Assembly: GCF_021390595.1 (NCBI RefSeq)
Contig: NZ_JAJEJR010000001.1
Location: forward strand, 1 to 64,000
Length of the DNA: 64,000 nucleotides
Source of the DNA: Paraburkholderia sp. HP33-1
GTDB taxonomy: Bacteria; Pseudomonadota; Gammaproteobacteria; Burkholderiales; Burkholderiaceae
Direction of reading: 5' to 3'
The position numbers and the translations under genes were made by a program. Positions 24,696-33,116 of the stretch are shown in pieces. The first letter of the stretch is position 1; each line of letters opens with the position of its first letter. The notes beneath the pieces are model-generated. The model did not search any database and was not told the origin of the DNA. It was given only the letters and a program-made list of their open reading frames with translations.

Positions 24696-25082
24696 ATGGA
24701 TGAAGCAAGCCAGCAGTTTGTTAGTCCCCAGTTGTCCAAAAGAAAGTCGTACGAACCGATTGGGCTTCCGCGAATAGCGATTCATCTGGCCGTGCCGGTC
24801 GGAACGACTATTACATGGCGAGCACGTGCCGATTCGGAAGTAAGAGTATGTGAATCGCGCATTTGGCTGACCCGAGTTGGGTCGCCCTACGATTACTGGA
24901 TGCAGCCCGGGGACATACTTCGCCTGAAGCATGGCGAGCGCATCTGGATCAGCGCGGATGGCGATATGCCTACCGAGGTATCGATAACGACCGAATACGC
25001 AGTGCGTCGTGACATCGTCTATCGATGGATCGTTCGCCTGAAAGTACTCATATTCGGTGCAAGTGCGATTCGCACGGAATGA
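24696..25082 (+). CDS. DUF2917-domain protein
   Basis: This is a 128-residue protein from ATG 24696 (ribosome site GACGGAGAT). The region from about residue 25 to 95 fits the DUF2917 family common in Burkholderiales: a hydrophobic strand with CESRIWLTRVGSPYDYWMQPGD followed by LRLKHGERIWI. The family is predicted to form a small beta barrel and has no established function. It is the last backbone gene before the island. It is lower in G+C than most of the backbone. Confidence 0.7.
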   Translation: MDEASQQFVSPQLSKRKSYEPIGLPRIAIHLAVPVGTTITWRARADSEVRVCESRIWLTRVGSPYDYWMQPGDILRLKHGERIWISADGDMPTEVSITTEYAVRRDIVYRWIVRLKVLIFGASAIRTE

Positions 25083-25470
25083 TGTAAAGACGTTTTTCTG
25101 TCTGCCCAACATGGAAGGAATGTGTGGACGTGGGATACGCACCCTGGACAGCCAGAGTCCTTATTGAATAAGGGCGAGTCCGGGGTGTTCGACGTGTCCG
25201 GGGAAAATTCGGCAGACTGTTTCGCAAGACGGATATCTTCAATCGAGGAGCCGACACGGAACCCCTGAAAAGTTGCCTGACGGACGAACAGAAAAAGGAA
25301 CAGGAAACTAAAGACGCCGCCATTGGCATGGTCGTCGCGGCATTCTGCGCGTTTCTGTTTTGGGGCATCGGCGATTTAGGCCCACGCGCACTCACCGGCA
25401 TCGTCCGCGATTCAGACGGTCTTTCCGTTGACCGAATCCGGTTACACGGTGATTACATGACGCCCAAAAG
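25083..25470. other. Backbone stretch with a possible gene remnant
   Basis: No complete gene is seen. On the plus strand an open frame from about 25172 to 25531 reads like a protein (around 25205-25290: KFGRLFRKTDIFNRGAD, then LTDEQKKEQETKD and a hydrophobic segment) but has no usable start codon in its first 150 bases. It may be the remains of a small membrane protein gene; the only in-frame ATG (25328) would start inside the hydrophobic segment. Confidence 0.25.
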
Positions 25471-25500
25471 CAAAAAGCCCGGTCGCAATGACCGGGCTAA
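25470..25500 (-). terminator. Terminator reading from the tRNA-Lys direction, stranded by the island
   Basis: A perfect 9-bp stem (AGCCCGGTC / GACCGGGCT, 25476-25498) is followed on the minus strand by a T-rich stretch. It lies 12 bp beyond the 3' fragment of tRNA-Lys. In the uninterrupted chromosome it would have been the terminator directly behind the minus-strand tRNA-Lys gene now located near 49.1 kb. Confidence 0.8.
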
Positions 25501-25510
25501 GTGCTTGATG

Positions 25511-25562
25511 TCTTTGGTGGGGCGTGAGTGACTCGAACACTCGACCTACGGATTAAGAGTCC
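25511..25562. repeat. Left attachment site (attL), 3' fragment of tRNA-Lys
   Basis: These 52 bp are identical to 49050-49101. They cover the last 48 bases of the tRNA-Lys gene (from the anticodon stem to CCA) plus four bases beyond. Sequence identity ends abruptly after this block. This is the standard footprint of tyrosine-integrase insertion into a tRNA 3' end. Confidence 0.95.
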
Positions 25563-26051
25563 CGCTTCCTGCAAATAGGTAGAAATTAAAGCGCAGTCAA
25601 ATCAATGACTTGCATCGGTAGCCGCCCTTCAACCGGCTGCGCTTCTCGCCCTATTTAGGGCAATTTTTGCCTACTTTGGTCAAGTTTTGGTCAAGGTGCC
25701 TTGTTGCGCCTTCCCACCATACGTAGGAGATGGCTAATGCTGCCCGATTTCGAAACAGTCGAGGAGTTTTCTGTTGATTCCGAGGTTGCTGACACCACGG
25801 TCAAGGTCCGATTGCGTCGGCAGACTAATCACAGGCCGACCCGGTACAGCCGTGGCCCGTACTGACTTGATTTACAGGTCGGTAGTGTGCATGTTCCGCA
25901 CTATTGCGTGGACGAACGATTCGCCCGCGAGGCTGCCCTCCGATTTCTTCTTGAGCACGTCGAGGGCATTGCGCCGCCGAGGCATTGATCCGGGCTGAGT
26001 AGCTCGCCTATTAACGCCGCAGGTCCCGGTCGACGGCATCACGAGAACAAA
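25563..26051. other. Left-end non-coding region of the island
   Basis: This stretch between attL and the first island gene is mostly non-coding. It carries the 18-bp word GGTCAAGTTTTGGTCAAG (25678-25695), which occurs again at 48965-48982 inside the 3' end of the integrase gene, and one possible very short gene at 25737. It may hold arm-type integrase binding sites. Confidence 0.45.
25737..25865 (+). CDS. Possible small protein, 42 residues
   Basis: An ATG at 25737 lies 7 bases behind a good ribosome site (TAGGAG) and opens a 42-codon frame starting MLPDFETVEEFSVDSEV, with an acidic N-terminal half and a basic C-terminal half. I recognise no family. Support comes only from the ribosome site and the charge pattern, so this is tentative. 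Confidence 0.25.
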   Translation: MLPDFETVEEFSVDSEVADTTVKVRLRRQTNHRPTRYSRGPY

Positions 26052-26558
26052 TTAGGTCGGCCCGAGAAGCGGAGACCACGAAATAAGCGTCGAGTTGACG
26101 ACGATGACCATCAAGAGAAGCGCCCCCCAAATGAGGGGGCGCAAAAAAGGAAATTTTCCGTCCTCGATGTACGCACGTATACCCGCCGTGATGGCCCACC
26201 CTCCCGCAAATGTCTGCATGACAACCATGGAGTAACGGAAGGTGATCCAATTTTTTATCAGCACCGGTAACAAAGCCAACCCAGCAAGCACCAGAAGCTT
26301 TGCGCCTATCCTGAAATTTGTCTGCTGATCGACGATAATTGCCAGTACAGTCTTCGCATCAGGACCTGTTGGCATTTCAATCGGAAAGACCGGACGGCCC
26401 ATGATCAAGGCTGCCAAAATGGCAGTGGCTGCGGCGAAATAGGCCATCATGTCAGGAAGCTCGACGCTGTACGAAAAGACGCTGACGATCGGCAAAGCGA
26501 GCAACGCCCCAACCCCGTATATGTATCTGTCGGCTTCCTTGCGCAGCATGACCTTCAT
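26052..26558 (-). CDS. Small multi-pass membrane protein of unknown function
   Basis: This is a 168-residue hydrophobic protein with about five membrane segments (roughly residues 13-31, 38-55, 86-101, 110-128, 141-160). I recognise no family. It lies 103 bp behind the GIY-YIG nuclease gene on the same strand and could be the last gene of the restriction operon or an independent unit. Its G+C content is lower than that of the operon. A basic cytoplasmic start (MKVMLRKEADR) fits an N-in orientation. Membrane partners are common in abortive antiviral systems, but nothing here proves that role. Confidence 0.6.
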   Translation of the reverse strand: MKVMLRKEADRYIYGVGALLALPIVSVFSYSVELPDMMAYFAAATAILAALIMGRPVFPIEMPTGPDAKTVLAIIVDQQTNFRIGAKLLVLAGLALLPVLIKNWITFRYSMVVMQTFAGGWAITAGIRAYIEDGKFPFLRPLIWGALLLMVIVVNSTLISWSPLLGPT

Positions 26559-26661
26559 CGCTGACTCTCTGTTGTGTAATCTTTGATTGACTATTCGAAG
26601 ACTGTGTTCGAGCCTGCGGCGCGTGTCGAGCTGGCTTGAGCGTTCATACGGTGCATCGACC

Positions 26662-27894
26662 TTACCGCGCGACTAGGTTGCCGGTCGCGCGGTCGTACAC
26701 CTTGCCGACGATCGTGCCGTCGAGGATGCCGCGTACCGCTTCGTCGATGACGGACAGTGGCACCAGAAACCATTCCTGCGGATGCACCGGCTTGCCGTAC
26801 CGCGGCGGCAGGGCCATATCGAACTGGGCGTTGGCAAAAATCTTGTGGAGCAGGCCTTCGACCTTCGCTCGATTCACGCCGGCGAGCTTGTACGTGGCCA
26901 CGACCTCAACTGGGGCACATAGGTAGGTCGGGTCGTTCTCGGCGTCGGCGATGCGGGTCTCGACCTTACCGCCGGTCACGCCAATCTTGTGAATGACCTG
27001 ACGGTGCTGGGCGATGAGCGGCTCGTCGGACAGGCTGCGCAGAACGTAGATCGTGCCGCTCTGCGCATCGCGGTCTTCCCACTCGCCGCTGAACAGCGAA
27101 CCGACCTCGATCTTACGCAGGCGGCGTGGCGCGTCGTCGCGGTAGAGCGCCTTTTGGAACGAACGCATTAGCAGATCGTTTTCGGTCGCGTTGTCGTAGA
27201 TAACGCGCAACCGCGCGTCTTGGCGGTCGGCTACTGACGTCTTGATTTCATCGCCCTTCTGGGCGATGTAGGCGATCTGCCCGTTTATGATGAAGAAGTT
27301 GCCCTGCTGAATGTTTTCCAGCTTGATTTCGGAGTCTCGGGCGAATGGCAGAGACTCCCAGCTGCCGTTCCTCAACCCGTCCTTGGCCTCGTCGAACAGC
27401 GGCTTGTATCGGTCGAAGTCCTCGCACGGTGTGCGGTTGGCGACGTCCTCGGCAACGGCCTTTTCGGCGCGGGACTTTACGTGCCGGAGCACCGTGATGT
27501 CGTCCTCGGCCGGTGCTTCGTTGGCGTCGATGCCGAGTTCGGCGAGCAAGTCGTCGTCGCCCAGCTTGTCCGGATCGACATAGACCGCGCCTGCCGGTTG
27601 AACCAGCAAGCCCTGCGTATCAAGACCGACCAGCAGTGACCGAGCTTCGGGAACAAGACGCAGGCGATCCAGGCGGACGGCGTAGAGGCGCTCGAAGATG
27701 TCCAGACCCTCGCCGTGACGCGGCGGGTGACCGCACTGCTCGACGAAGCGCTGGATTTCCTCGAAGCCGGCGATGACCCGTTCTTCCTGTGCGGTGCGGC
27801 CACCCTCAACTGCGAGTTCGACTTCGACGCCCAACTGTTCGAGCAGGTCGTCGTCCGACAGGTCGGTCGATGCAGGTTTGGCTTTCTTACTCAC
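26662..27894 (-). CDS. GIY-YIG nuclease family protein with T5orf172 domain (YeeC-like)
   Basis: This 410-residue protein carries a C-terminal T5orf172/GIY-YIG-type domain (about 280-385): the strand pair is GTIYVLRSL and HKIGVTGG, followed by R314 and a Glu in KVEGLLHKIF (E346), the expected catalytic layout for this nuclease fold. The N-terminal half contains two short acidic repeats (LSDDDLLEQLGV and LGDDDLLAELGI), which may be a protein-binding module. Its start overlaps the helicase stop by 8 bp, so it is translated in one operon. By analogy with Bacillus subtilis yeeABC it is probably the nuclease of the system. The catalytic assignment is inferred. Confidence 0.8.
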   Translation of the reverse strand: MSKKAKPASTDLSDDDLLEQLGVEVELAVEGGRTAQEERVIAGFEEIQRFVEQCGHPPRHGEGLDIFERLYAVRLDRLRLVPEARSLLVGLDTQGLLVQPAGAVYVDPDKLGDDDLLAELGIDANEAPAEDDITVLRHVKSRAEKAVAEDVANRTPCEDFDRYKPLFDEAKDGLRNGSWESLPFARDSEIKLENIQQGNFFIINGQIAYIAQKGDEIKTSVADRQDARLRVIYDNATENDLLMRSFQKALYRDDAPRRLRKIEVGSLFSGEWEDRDAQSGTIYVLRSLSDEPLIAQHRQVIHKIGVTGGKVETRIADAENDPTYLCAPVEVVATYKLAGVNRAKVEGLLHKIFANAQFDMALPPRYGKPVHPQEWFLVPLSVIDEAVRGILDGTIVGKVYDRATGNLVAR

Positions 27895-30001
27895 GGCCGT
27901 TGGCTTCCTTCTTCATTTCGGCTTTCTTGAAACTGGCGAGTGCCGCAATGCCTTCGGCCATGCGCTTCTCCCATGGATCGGGCGAATTGATGTCGGGCAG
28001 GCGGCCGCGCTCCTGCTTGAAGACTAGCGCGCGCTTCGCAAGCTCACGGGCTTCCTCGATTGGGATGTTGACCTTCCGGGCCGCGATGACCGACTGCACC
28101 TGGCGCAGCGTCTTCTCGTCCATGGCCTTGGCCAGGATCGCATAGGCCGCGTCAAATGGGTTGATCCGGTCGATCAGGTCGATGTCGAGGTCGCGCACGT
28201 TCATGGCGATTTGCTTGATACCTTGGATCAGCGCCAGGTTGGCACGCGGCGTATCGTCGCCGCCTTCGCCGCCTTCCGGCAGCTCGACCTGCTTGGCCTG
28301 CTGGGTGAACGCCAAGGCGGCGACCGCGTATTGGCGGACGGCCTCCTGGTCGTCCTCTTCGAGGTGCGGATAGCGCTCGCGGACGATCTTGCCCATCTGC
28401 ATGATTGTCAGCTCCTCGGGAATGGTGCCTTCATTGTCGAACAGGCCACGCTCCAAGGTTTTGCGGTCCTGGACGAAGGCCGCCAGCACCTCATTGATGT
28501 CTTCCTTGCAGATGCGGGCCGCTTCTTCCGATCTGGGTTCGACCAGGCCCTTGATTTCGACGTGTACGCGTCCGTCTTCGGGGTTCACGCCGATGTTGAG
28601 CTGGCCTTCCTGGTAGCCGTCGGGGCCGTAGTCGAAGCCATCGATCTTGCCCTTGTTCTTGGGCGTGAACTCGAAGCGGGGCGTCAATACCTGTTCCATC
28701 AACAGGCTCGCGGCGATCGCCTTCAACGTATCGTTGATGGCGTCGGCGACCATATCTTCGGACGCGTCGGGTTCGGCAATCAGATTCGTGAAGCGGGCAG
28801 TTTCCTTGCCCGGCGCATCGCGGGTGGCGCGGCCGATGATCTGCACGATTTCCGTCAAGCTGTTCCGGTACCCAACTGTCAGAGCGTGCTCGCACCAGAT
28901 CCAGTCGAAACCTTCCTTGGCCATTCCCAGCGCGATGATGACGTCGACGTGATCGCGGTTGTTCTTCTGAGCGGGGTCCTTCAACGCCGACAGGACGGTC
29001 GAACGCTGATCGCCGTCGTCCACCAAGTCCGCCACCTTGATGATGCGCTCATCGGGCCGTTTGATCCGGTGGAAGCCGGTCACTGGGTCGGTGCCTTCCC
29101 AGTGGCCGAGGTTGGCCATGATCTCCTCTACTTCCTTGTGCTTGTCTTTCAGGCTCTCGCGCGAATTGACATTCGGGATGTGCACGATCGTTTTGAGCGA
29201 CGGGTCGAGCACCTTCATGATCGCGTCCAGATAACGGCCGGTGTAGAAGAAATAGCCAATTTCCAGGGACTTCAGATACTCGTAGCCGTTGAGCTGCTCG
29301 TAGTAGGTGTAGGTGACCGTCTCGAACCGCGCTTCGTCGTCGGGCGACAGTACCGCTTCCGCGTCACCACGGAAGTAGGAGCCGGTCATTGCAACCAAGT
29401 GCGCGTTGTCGTGCGCGATCAGGTCGGCCACCTGGCTACCTAGGATGTTGCTTTCCTTGTTGCTGCTGATGTGGTGGAACTCGTCGACCGCGATCAGGCG
29501 GTCGTCGAAGGCTGCGATACCCAAGTCCTGAACAGCGAAACGGAAGGTGGCGTGCGTGCAAACCAGGACCTTATCGTCGCTTGCCAGGAACTCGCCCACG
29601 GCCTTGACCTTGGAGTGTGCGACCTTGACGTCATCGGCCCCCGGCGCATTGCACAGGTTCCATTGTGGTTTGACTACCCAATCGGCCCAGAACCCATACT
29701 CGGTCAGCGGCTCGTCGGCAAAGCTTCCGCCGATCGAACGCTCGGGCACCACGATCAGCGCCTGTTTGATGTTCTGGTTGTGCAGCTTGTCGAGCGCGAT
29801 GAACATCAGTGCACGGGACTTGCCGGACGCCGGCGGCGATTTGATCAACAGGTACTGCTCGCCGCGCTTGGCGTACGCCCGTGCTTGCATCGGGCGCATT
29901 CCCAATGCATCGGATTTGCTCGAAACACCGGTACGTGCCGTTTTGATGGAGACGGCGGGCAGAGTGTAGTTGTTCGTGGGGGTGGTATCCGGGGTGCTCA
30001 T
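27887..30001 (-). CDS. DEAD/DEAH-type helicase of a restriction-like system (YeeB-like)
   Basis: This is a superfamily 2 helicase/translocase of 704 residues. Walker A is SPPASGKSRA (55-64, K61), motif II is DEFH (173-176), motif III is TGSY, and motif VI is QIIGRATR (387-394). The arrangement resembles the motor subunits of type I/III restriction enzymes and Bacillus subtilis YeeB. The start overlaps the methyltransferase stop by ATGA (29998-30001) and its end overlaps the nuclease gene, so the three proteins are coupled. It would translocate along DNA or unwind it after recognition by the methyltransferase subunit. Molecular details are inferred from family knowledge. Confidence 0.88.
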   Translation of the reverse strand: MSTPDTTPTNNYTLPAVSIKTARTGVSSKSDALGMRPMQARAYAKRGEQYLLIKSPPASGKSRALMFIALDKLHNQNIKQALIVVPERSIGGSFADEPLTEYGFWADWVVKPQWNLCNAPGADDVKVAHSKVKAVGEFLASDDKVLVCTHATFRFAVQDLGIAAFDDRLIAVDEFHHISSNKESNILGSQVADLIAHDNAHLVAMTGSYFRGDAEAVLSPDDEARFETVTYTYYEQLNGYEYLKSLEIGYFFYTGRYLDAIMKVLDPSLKTIVHIPNVNSRESLKDKHKEVEEIMANLGHWEGTDPVTGFHRIKRPDERIIKVADLVDDGDQRSTVLSALKDPAQKNNRDHVDVIIALGMAKEGFDWIWCEHALTVGYRNSLTEIVQIIGRATRDAPGKETARFTNLIAEPDASEDMVADAINDTLKAIAASLLMEQVLTPRFEFTPKNKGKIDGFDYGPDGYQEGQLNIGVNPEDGRVHVEIKGLVEPRSEEAARICKEDINEVLAAFVQDRKTLERGLFDNEGTIPEELTIMQMGKIVRERYPHLEEDDQEAVRQYAVAALAFTQQAKQVELPEGGEGGDDTPRANLALIQGIKQIAMNVRDLDIDLIDRINPFDAAYAILAKAMDEKTLRQVQSVIAARKVNIPIEEARELAKRALVFKQERGRLPDINSPDPWEKRMAEGIAALASFKKAEMKKEANGRE

Positions 30002-32787
30002 AGCGCGGCCTTCCGTGCTCGCATGGTCGTTTTCTTGGCTGGCTTCACTTCGGCCGCCGTCATCTTCGTATACAGATCGAACAACTTTTCAAGGCGCTCG
30101 GTGTCGTTGCGGAACCGGCGGCCAATATAGATGCGCTCCAGCACTTCGTCGTTGCGCTCGTGGGCACGACGCAGATCCTCCGGCATATTGTCCGGATCGT
30201 ACAGGTCTGCGATTGTGGCCGGATAGTGCGCTTCGCGGGCGAGCAGGATGTCCTCGGCGCAGGTGGTCAGATCAACCTTATTCTGCTCGGTAAGTAGCGG
30301 CATAGGAAAGGTGTTCCAGCCAAGTAAGTTTGAATAGCGAATATCCGTTTTCAGCCTTCCACATACTGTGGAAATCCACACATGATGCAATCTACTACTA
30401 ATAATCGCCAGCTCGTGCTCAAGCCCGCCAACTATTTGCATATGTGGCGCTATCACGAGATCATCTTCGCCTAGCAAACCCGCCGTAACATATTCTCGCC
30501 GCTCGGAGAGTATTTGAGGCACAAATATTTTTCTTGCCCTGAAGTGCCTCCGCTCGGAGAAATACATCGGGGTGGCGCTTAGCTTACGCGTCGCTTCGCG
30601 GTTGCTGGCAGCACGGTAAGCGCGGACTCGCTGAAAGACGTCCCCAAATTCCGCCAGTTGAGCGTCGGACAATTCGGTCTCTTCATCAATGTACATGCTT
30701 CTTCGCACAATTCCCCTGATGAATTCCGCACCACCTACAGCTATTCGGAAAATGCGCTCGTTGTCCGGATTGATGCGAATACTCGACCGATATTCCTCGC
30801 CGGAGAACGTAAATTCACCATTGTCATTGGACATGCTCCCGTAGTTCATGGCAGAAAGCGTCGATAGCGGGGTCTTGCGTTTTGAAACAACAATATCCTG
30901 CATTGGAACAAGGTAAGGCCCAATGTTCCCAACACTACGCCGAGATTCAGCATCGTATATGTACCGATCGGATCGAACGCCATCGCGCGCACAGCCGACG
31001 ATACAGCAAGTGACACCAGCATTATTGGCCGCATTGTTCGACCACATGAAGCTGGCGTGGCACCAATAGATCTTTAGTGAGTGGCGAGAGAGAATGTGTA
31101 GAACTATTTCAGCCTGTTCACCTTGAAATAGACTGGAGGTCGTCACAAATGAAAAGGCGCATTTCTCAAGTCCGCTGACATACTGGGCTGCTTTTAGGAG
31201 CCAGCAGCCAACGTAATCCAAATTTCCAGAATTTACGCCCTCGTTCTTAAATAGCTCAGCTATATCGTCCTTCTGCTCTTTCGTCTGATACTTTGTTCCC
31301 ACGTATGGCGGATTACCGCCGATATACGTCTCGCCACCCTCGTTATCGAAGTCGATTTCCGCCTGATTGAGCGGTGTGCCAAACAAATCATCCGCAGCCA
31401 CCTTCACGCCCGTGCCCGAGAGCGGGCAGATGCTCAACCAATCCAGCCGCAACGCGTTGCCGCACACGATCCAGTTTTGTGCATCCAGCGGCAGGAATTC
31501 CGCCAGCGCGTCTTTTTGCCCGCGATAGAGAACATCGCACTGGAACTCGGCAATGATGAGCGCCAGTCGTGCAATTTCTGCTGGGAAGTCGCGCAGCTCG
31601 ATGCCCCGGAAATTAGTCAGTGGTATCTCGCTGCCCAGATGCGGTTCGCCCCGGCGGCGGTTTATTTCCGCCTCGATCTCACGCATCTGCTTGTAGGCGA
31701 TGACGAGGAAGTTGCCCGAGCCGCAGGCTGGGTCGAACATCCGGATACGTGCCATGCGCTTACGCAGGTTCAGTAGCTTGGCCCTATTGTCGCCGGCCGC
31801 TTCCAGCTGGGCACGCAGGTCGTCCAAGAACAGCGGGTTGAGCACCTTGAGGATGTTCGGCACGCTGGTGTAGTGCATGCCGAGGGCGCCACGCTCCTCG
31901 TCGTCGGCGACAGCCTGGATCATCGAGCCAAAGATGTCTGGGTTGATTTCGTGCCACTTGAGTTGACCGGCGTGGAGCAGGTAGGTGCGGGCGATGCGCG
32001 TGAAACGGGGCACCTCGATGCCTCCGCCGAAAAGGCCGCCGTTGACGTAAGGGAAGCGGTCGGCCCACGCCGGGATCTTGGCTTCGACGCGGGCGTTGCC
32101 CTTGGTCGGCACGTTCATTGCCTCGAATATGGTGCGGATCACCTCGTGCGTGTTCGCCGACGTCGTTTCGCTCATCTGGTCGACCGTCCTCGTGAACAGA
32201 CCGGAACCATCAAAGATGCCCGTATCCTCGGCGAAGAAGCAGAAGATCAACCGCGCCATGAAGTGGTTCATGTCGTGCCGGCGGTCCTCCTTGGACCACT
32301 CCGGATTTTCGCGCAGCAGTTCTAGGTAGAGCTTGTTCAGGCGGCCGGTCGCACGGATGTCGATCGCGCTGTCCTTGATTTCCTTGATCGTCGAAATACC
32401 GGCCAGCGGCAGAAAAAAGCCGAAGTGGCTCGCGAACTTCGGGTAGTCGCAGGCCAGCGTTTCGCCCGTAATGATTTCCTCGGCTTCCAAACTCTCGCCG
32501 TCGGTGGCCAGGACGAACTTGACCTTGCCCTTGGCGGTTTCTGGACTCGCGCGCAGGGCACTCAAGGTCGCGCCGACGTGACCCGGCTTCGCCACGGCTA
32601 GGTGGATGTTATTGCGTTGCAGTACACCACCGGGCAGGTCGGATTTGTTCGTGTCGCCTTTACGCAGGCGGGCGATCGTGGTGTCCTTGTTTCCGAAGGC
32701 TGCCAGGAAGGCGAAGGGGAATTCGGTGACGTCAAAGGGGGCGTCGGCCAGCTCGGAGACGGCGACTTCGATTTCGACTGCGTTCAT
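29998..32787 (-). CDS. MmeI/YeeA-like DNA adenine methyltransferase
   Basis: This is a large N6-adenine DNA methyltransferase of 929 residues. The SAM-binding motif I is FDPACGSGNF (about 350-359) and the catalytic motif IV is NPPY (from about residue 492). The C-terminal ~300 residues resemble the target-recognition region of MmeI-like type IIL enzymes. The N-terminal ~150 residues occupy the place of the MmeI nuclease domain, but I see no convincing PD-(D/E)xK triad, so cutting is probably done by the GIY-YIG partner. It is the first gene of a three-gene coupled operon. The middle (about 30.3-31.3 kb) is distinctly lower in G+C than the ends, as is typical of exchanged recognition domains. 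Confidence 0.88.
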   Translation of the reverse strand: MNAVEIEVAVSELADAPFDVTEFPFAFLAAFGNKDTTIARLRKGDTNKSDLPGGVLQRNNIHLAVAKPGHVGATLSALRASPETAKGKVKFVLATDGESLEAEEIITGETLACDYPKFASHFGFFLPLAGISTIKEIKDSAIDIRATGRLNKLYLELLRENPEWSKEDRRHDMNHFMARLIFCFFAEDTGIFDGSGLFTRTVDQMSETTSANTHEVIRTIFEAMNVPTKGNARVEAKIPAWADRFPYVNGGLFGGGIEVPRFTRIARTYLLHAGQLKWHEINPDIFGSMIQAVADDEERGALGMHYTSVPNILKVLNPLFLDDLRAQLEAAGDNRAKLLNLRKRMARIRMFDPACGSGNFLVIAYKQMREIEAEINRRRGEPHLGSEIPLTNFRGIELRDFPAEIARLALIIAEFQCDVLYRGQKDALAEFLPLDAQNWIVCGNALRLDWLSICPLSGTGVKVAADDLFGTPLNQAEIDFDNEGGETYIGGNPPYVGTKYQTKEQKDDIAELFKNEGVNSGNLDYVGCWLLKAAQYVSGLEKCAFSFVTTSSLFQGEQAEIVLHILSRHSLKIYWCHASFMWSNNAANNAGVTCCIVGCARDGVRSDRYIYDAESRRSVGNIGPYLVPMQDIVVSKRKTPLSTLSAMNYGSMSNDNGEFTFSGEEYRSSIRINPDNERIFRIAVGGAEFIRGIVRRSMYIDEETELSDAQLAEFGDVFQRVRAYRAASNREATRKLSATPMYFSERRHFRARKIFVPQILSERREYVTAGLLGEDDLVIAPHMQIVGGLEHELAIISSRLHHVWISTVCGRLKTDIRYSNLLGWNTFPMPLLTEQNKVDLTTCAEDILLAREAHYPATIADLYDPDNMPEDLRRAHERNDEVLERIYIGRRFRNDTERLEKLFDLYTKMTAAEVKPAKKTTMRARKAAL

Positions 32788-32819
32788 GTGTGCGGTTCAT
32801 GGGGAATTCGTTCGCCAGG

Positions 32820-32854
32820 TTGGCATTATGCCAACGCTAGCGTGGCCCTGCTAA
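32820..32854 (-). promoter_or_regulatory. Promoter with palindrome in front of the restriction operon
   Basis: A perfect 15-bp palindrome TTGGCATTATGCCAA (32820-32834) lies 33 bp upstream of the methyltransferase start. On the minus strand it contains the -10-like box CATAAT, with TTAGCA 18 bp before it as a -35 candidate. A regulator bound here would block the promoter. Confidence 0.5.
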
Positions 32855-33028
32855 GAGAGGCGTTGAACCTCCTAACTGCACGTCGCCTTTTTTGAGCATG
32901 ACCGCGATTGCTCCATCCGATCTCGTTTTTCGCGAACGCCTGCCCGCCATGCTGAGATAGATGACCGAAGGACTGACGAAACTCGACGCGATGGGCATCT
33001 GGCATCGTGTGGTCATTGGGAACTGAGC

Positions 33029-33058
33029 TTTCTGTCCAGTAGCACTGAGTGCTATAAT
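33029..33058 (+). promoter_or_regulatory. Promoter and operator of the HigA-like gene
   Basis: A perfect -10 box TATAAT (33053-33058) stands 59 bp before the ATG at 33117. The palindrome AGCACTGAGTGCT (33041-33053) fills the spacer and touches the -10 box, as expected for an autoregulated HTH antitoxin gene. The -35 region (TTCTGT) is weak. Confidence 0.55.
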
Positions 33059-33116
33059 TAAAAAATACCAAATTTTATTTGGCTGCGTACCGATAAGGGG
33101 ATAAAGCGAGGTCTCA

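Noticed and set aside
25515..25562. A second tRNA-Lys gene at the left island end
   Set aside because: Only the 3' 48 bases match the tRNA; the sequence beyond 25562 does not form a D arm or acceptor strand.
28211..29443. Plus-strand open frame opposite the helicase gene
   Set aside because: Antisense to clear helicase motifs and without recognisable sequence.
32837..33110. A HigB toxin gene upstream of the HigA-like gene
   Set aside because: Frames on both strands here show no RelE/HigB pattern and overlap the promoter elements of both flanking genes.
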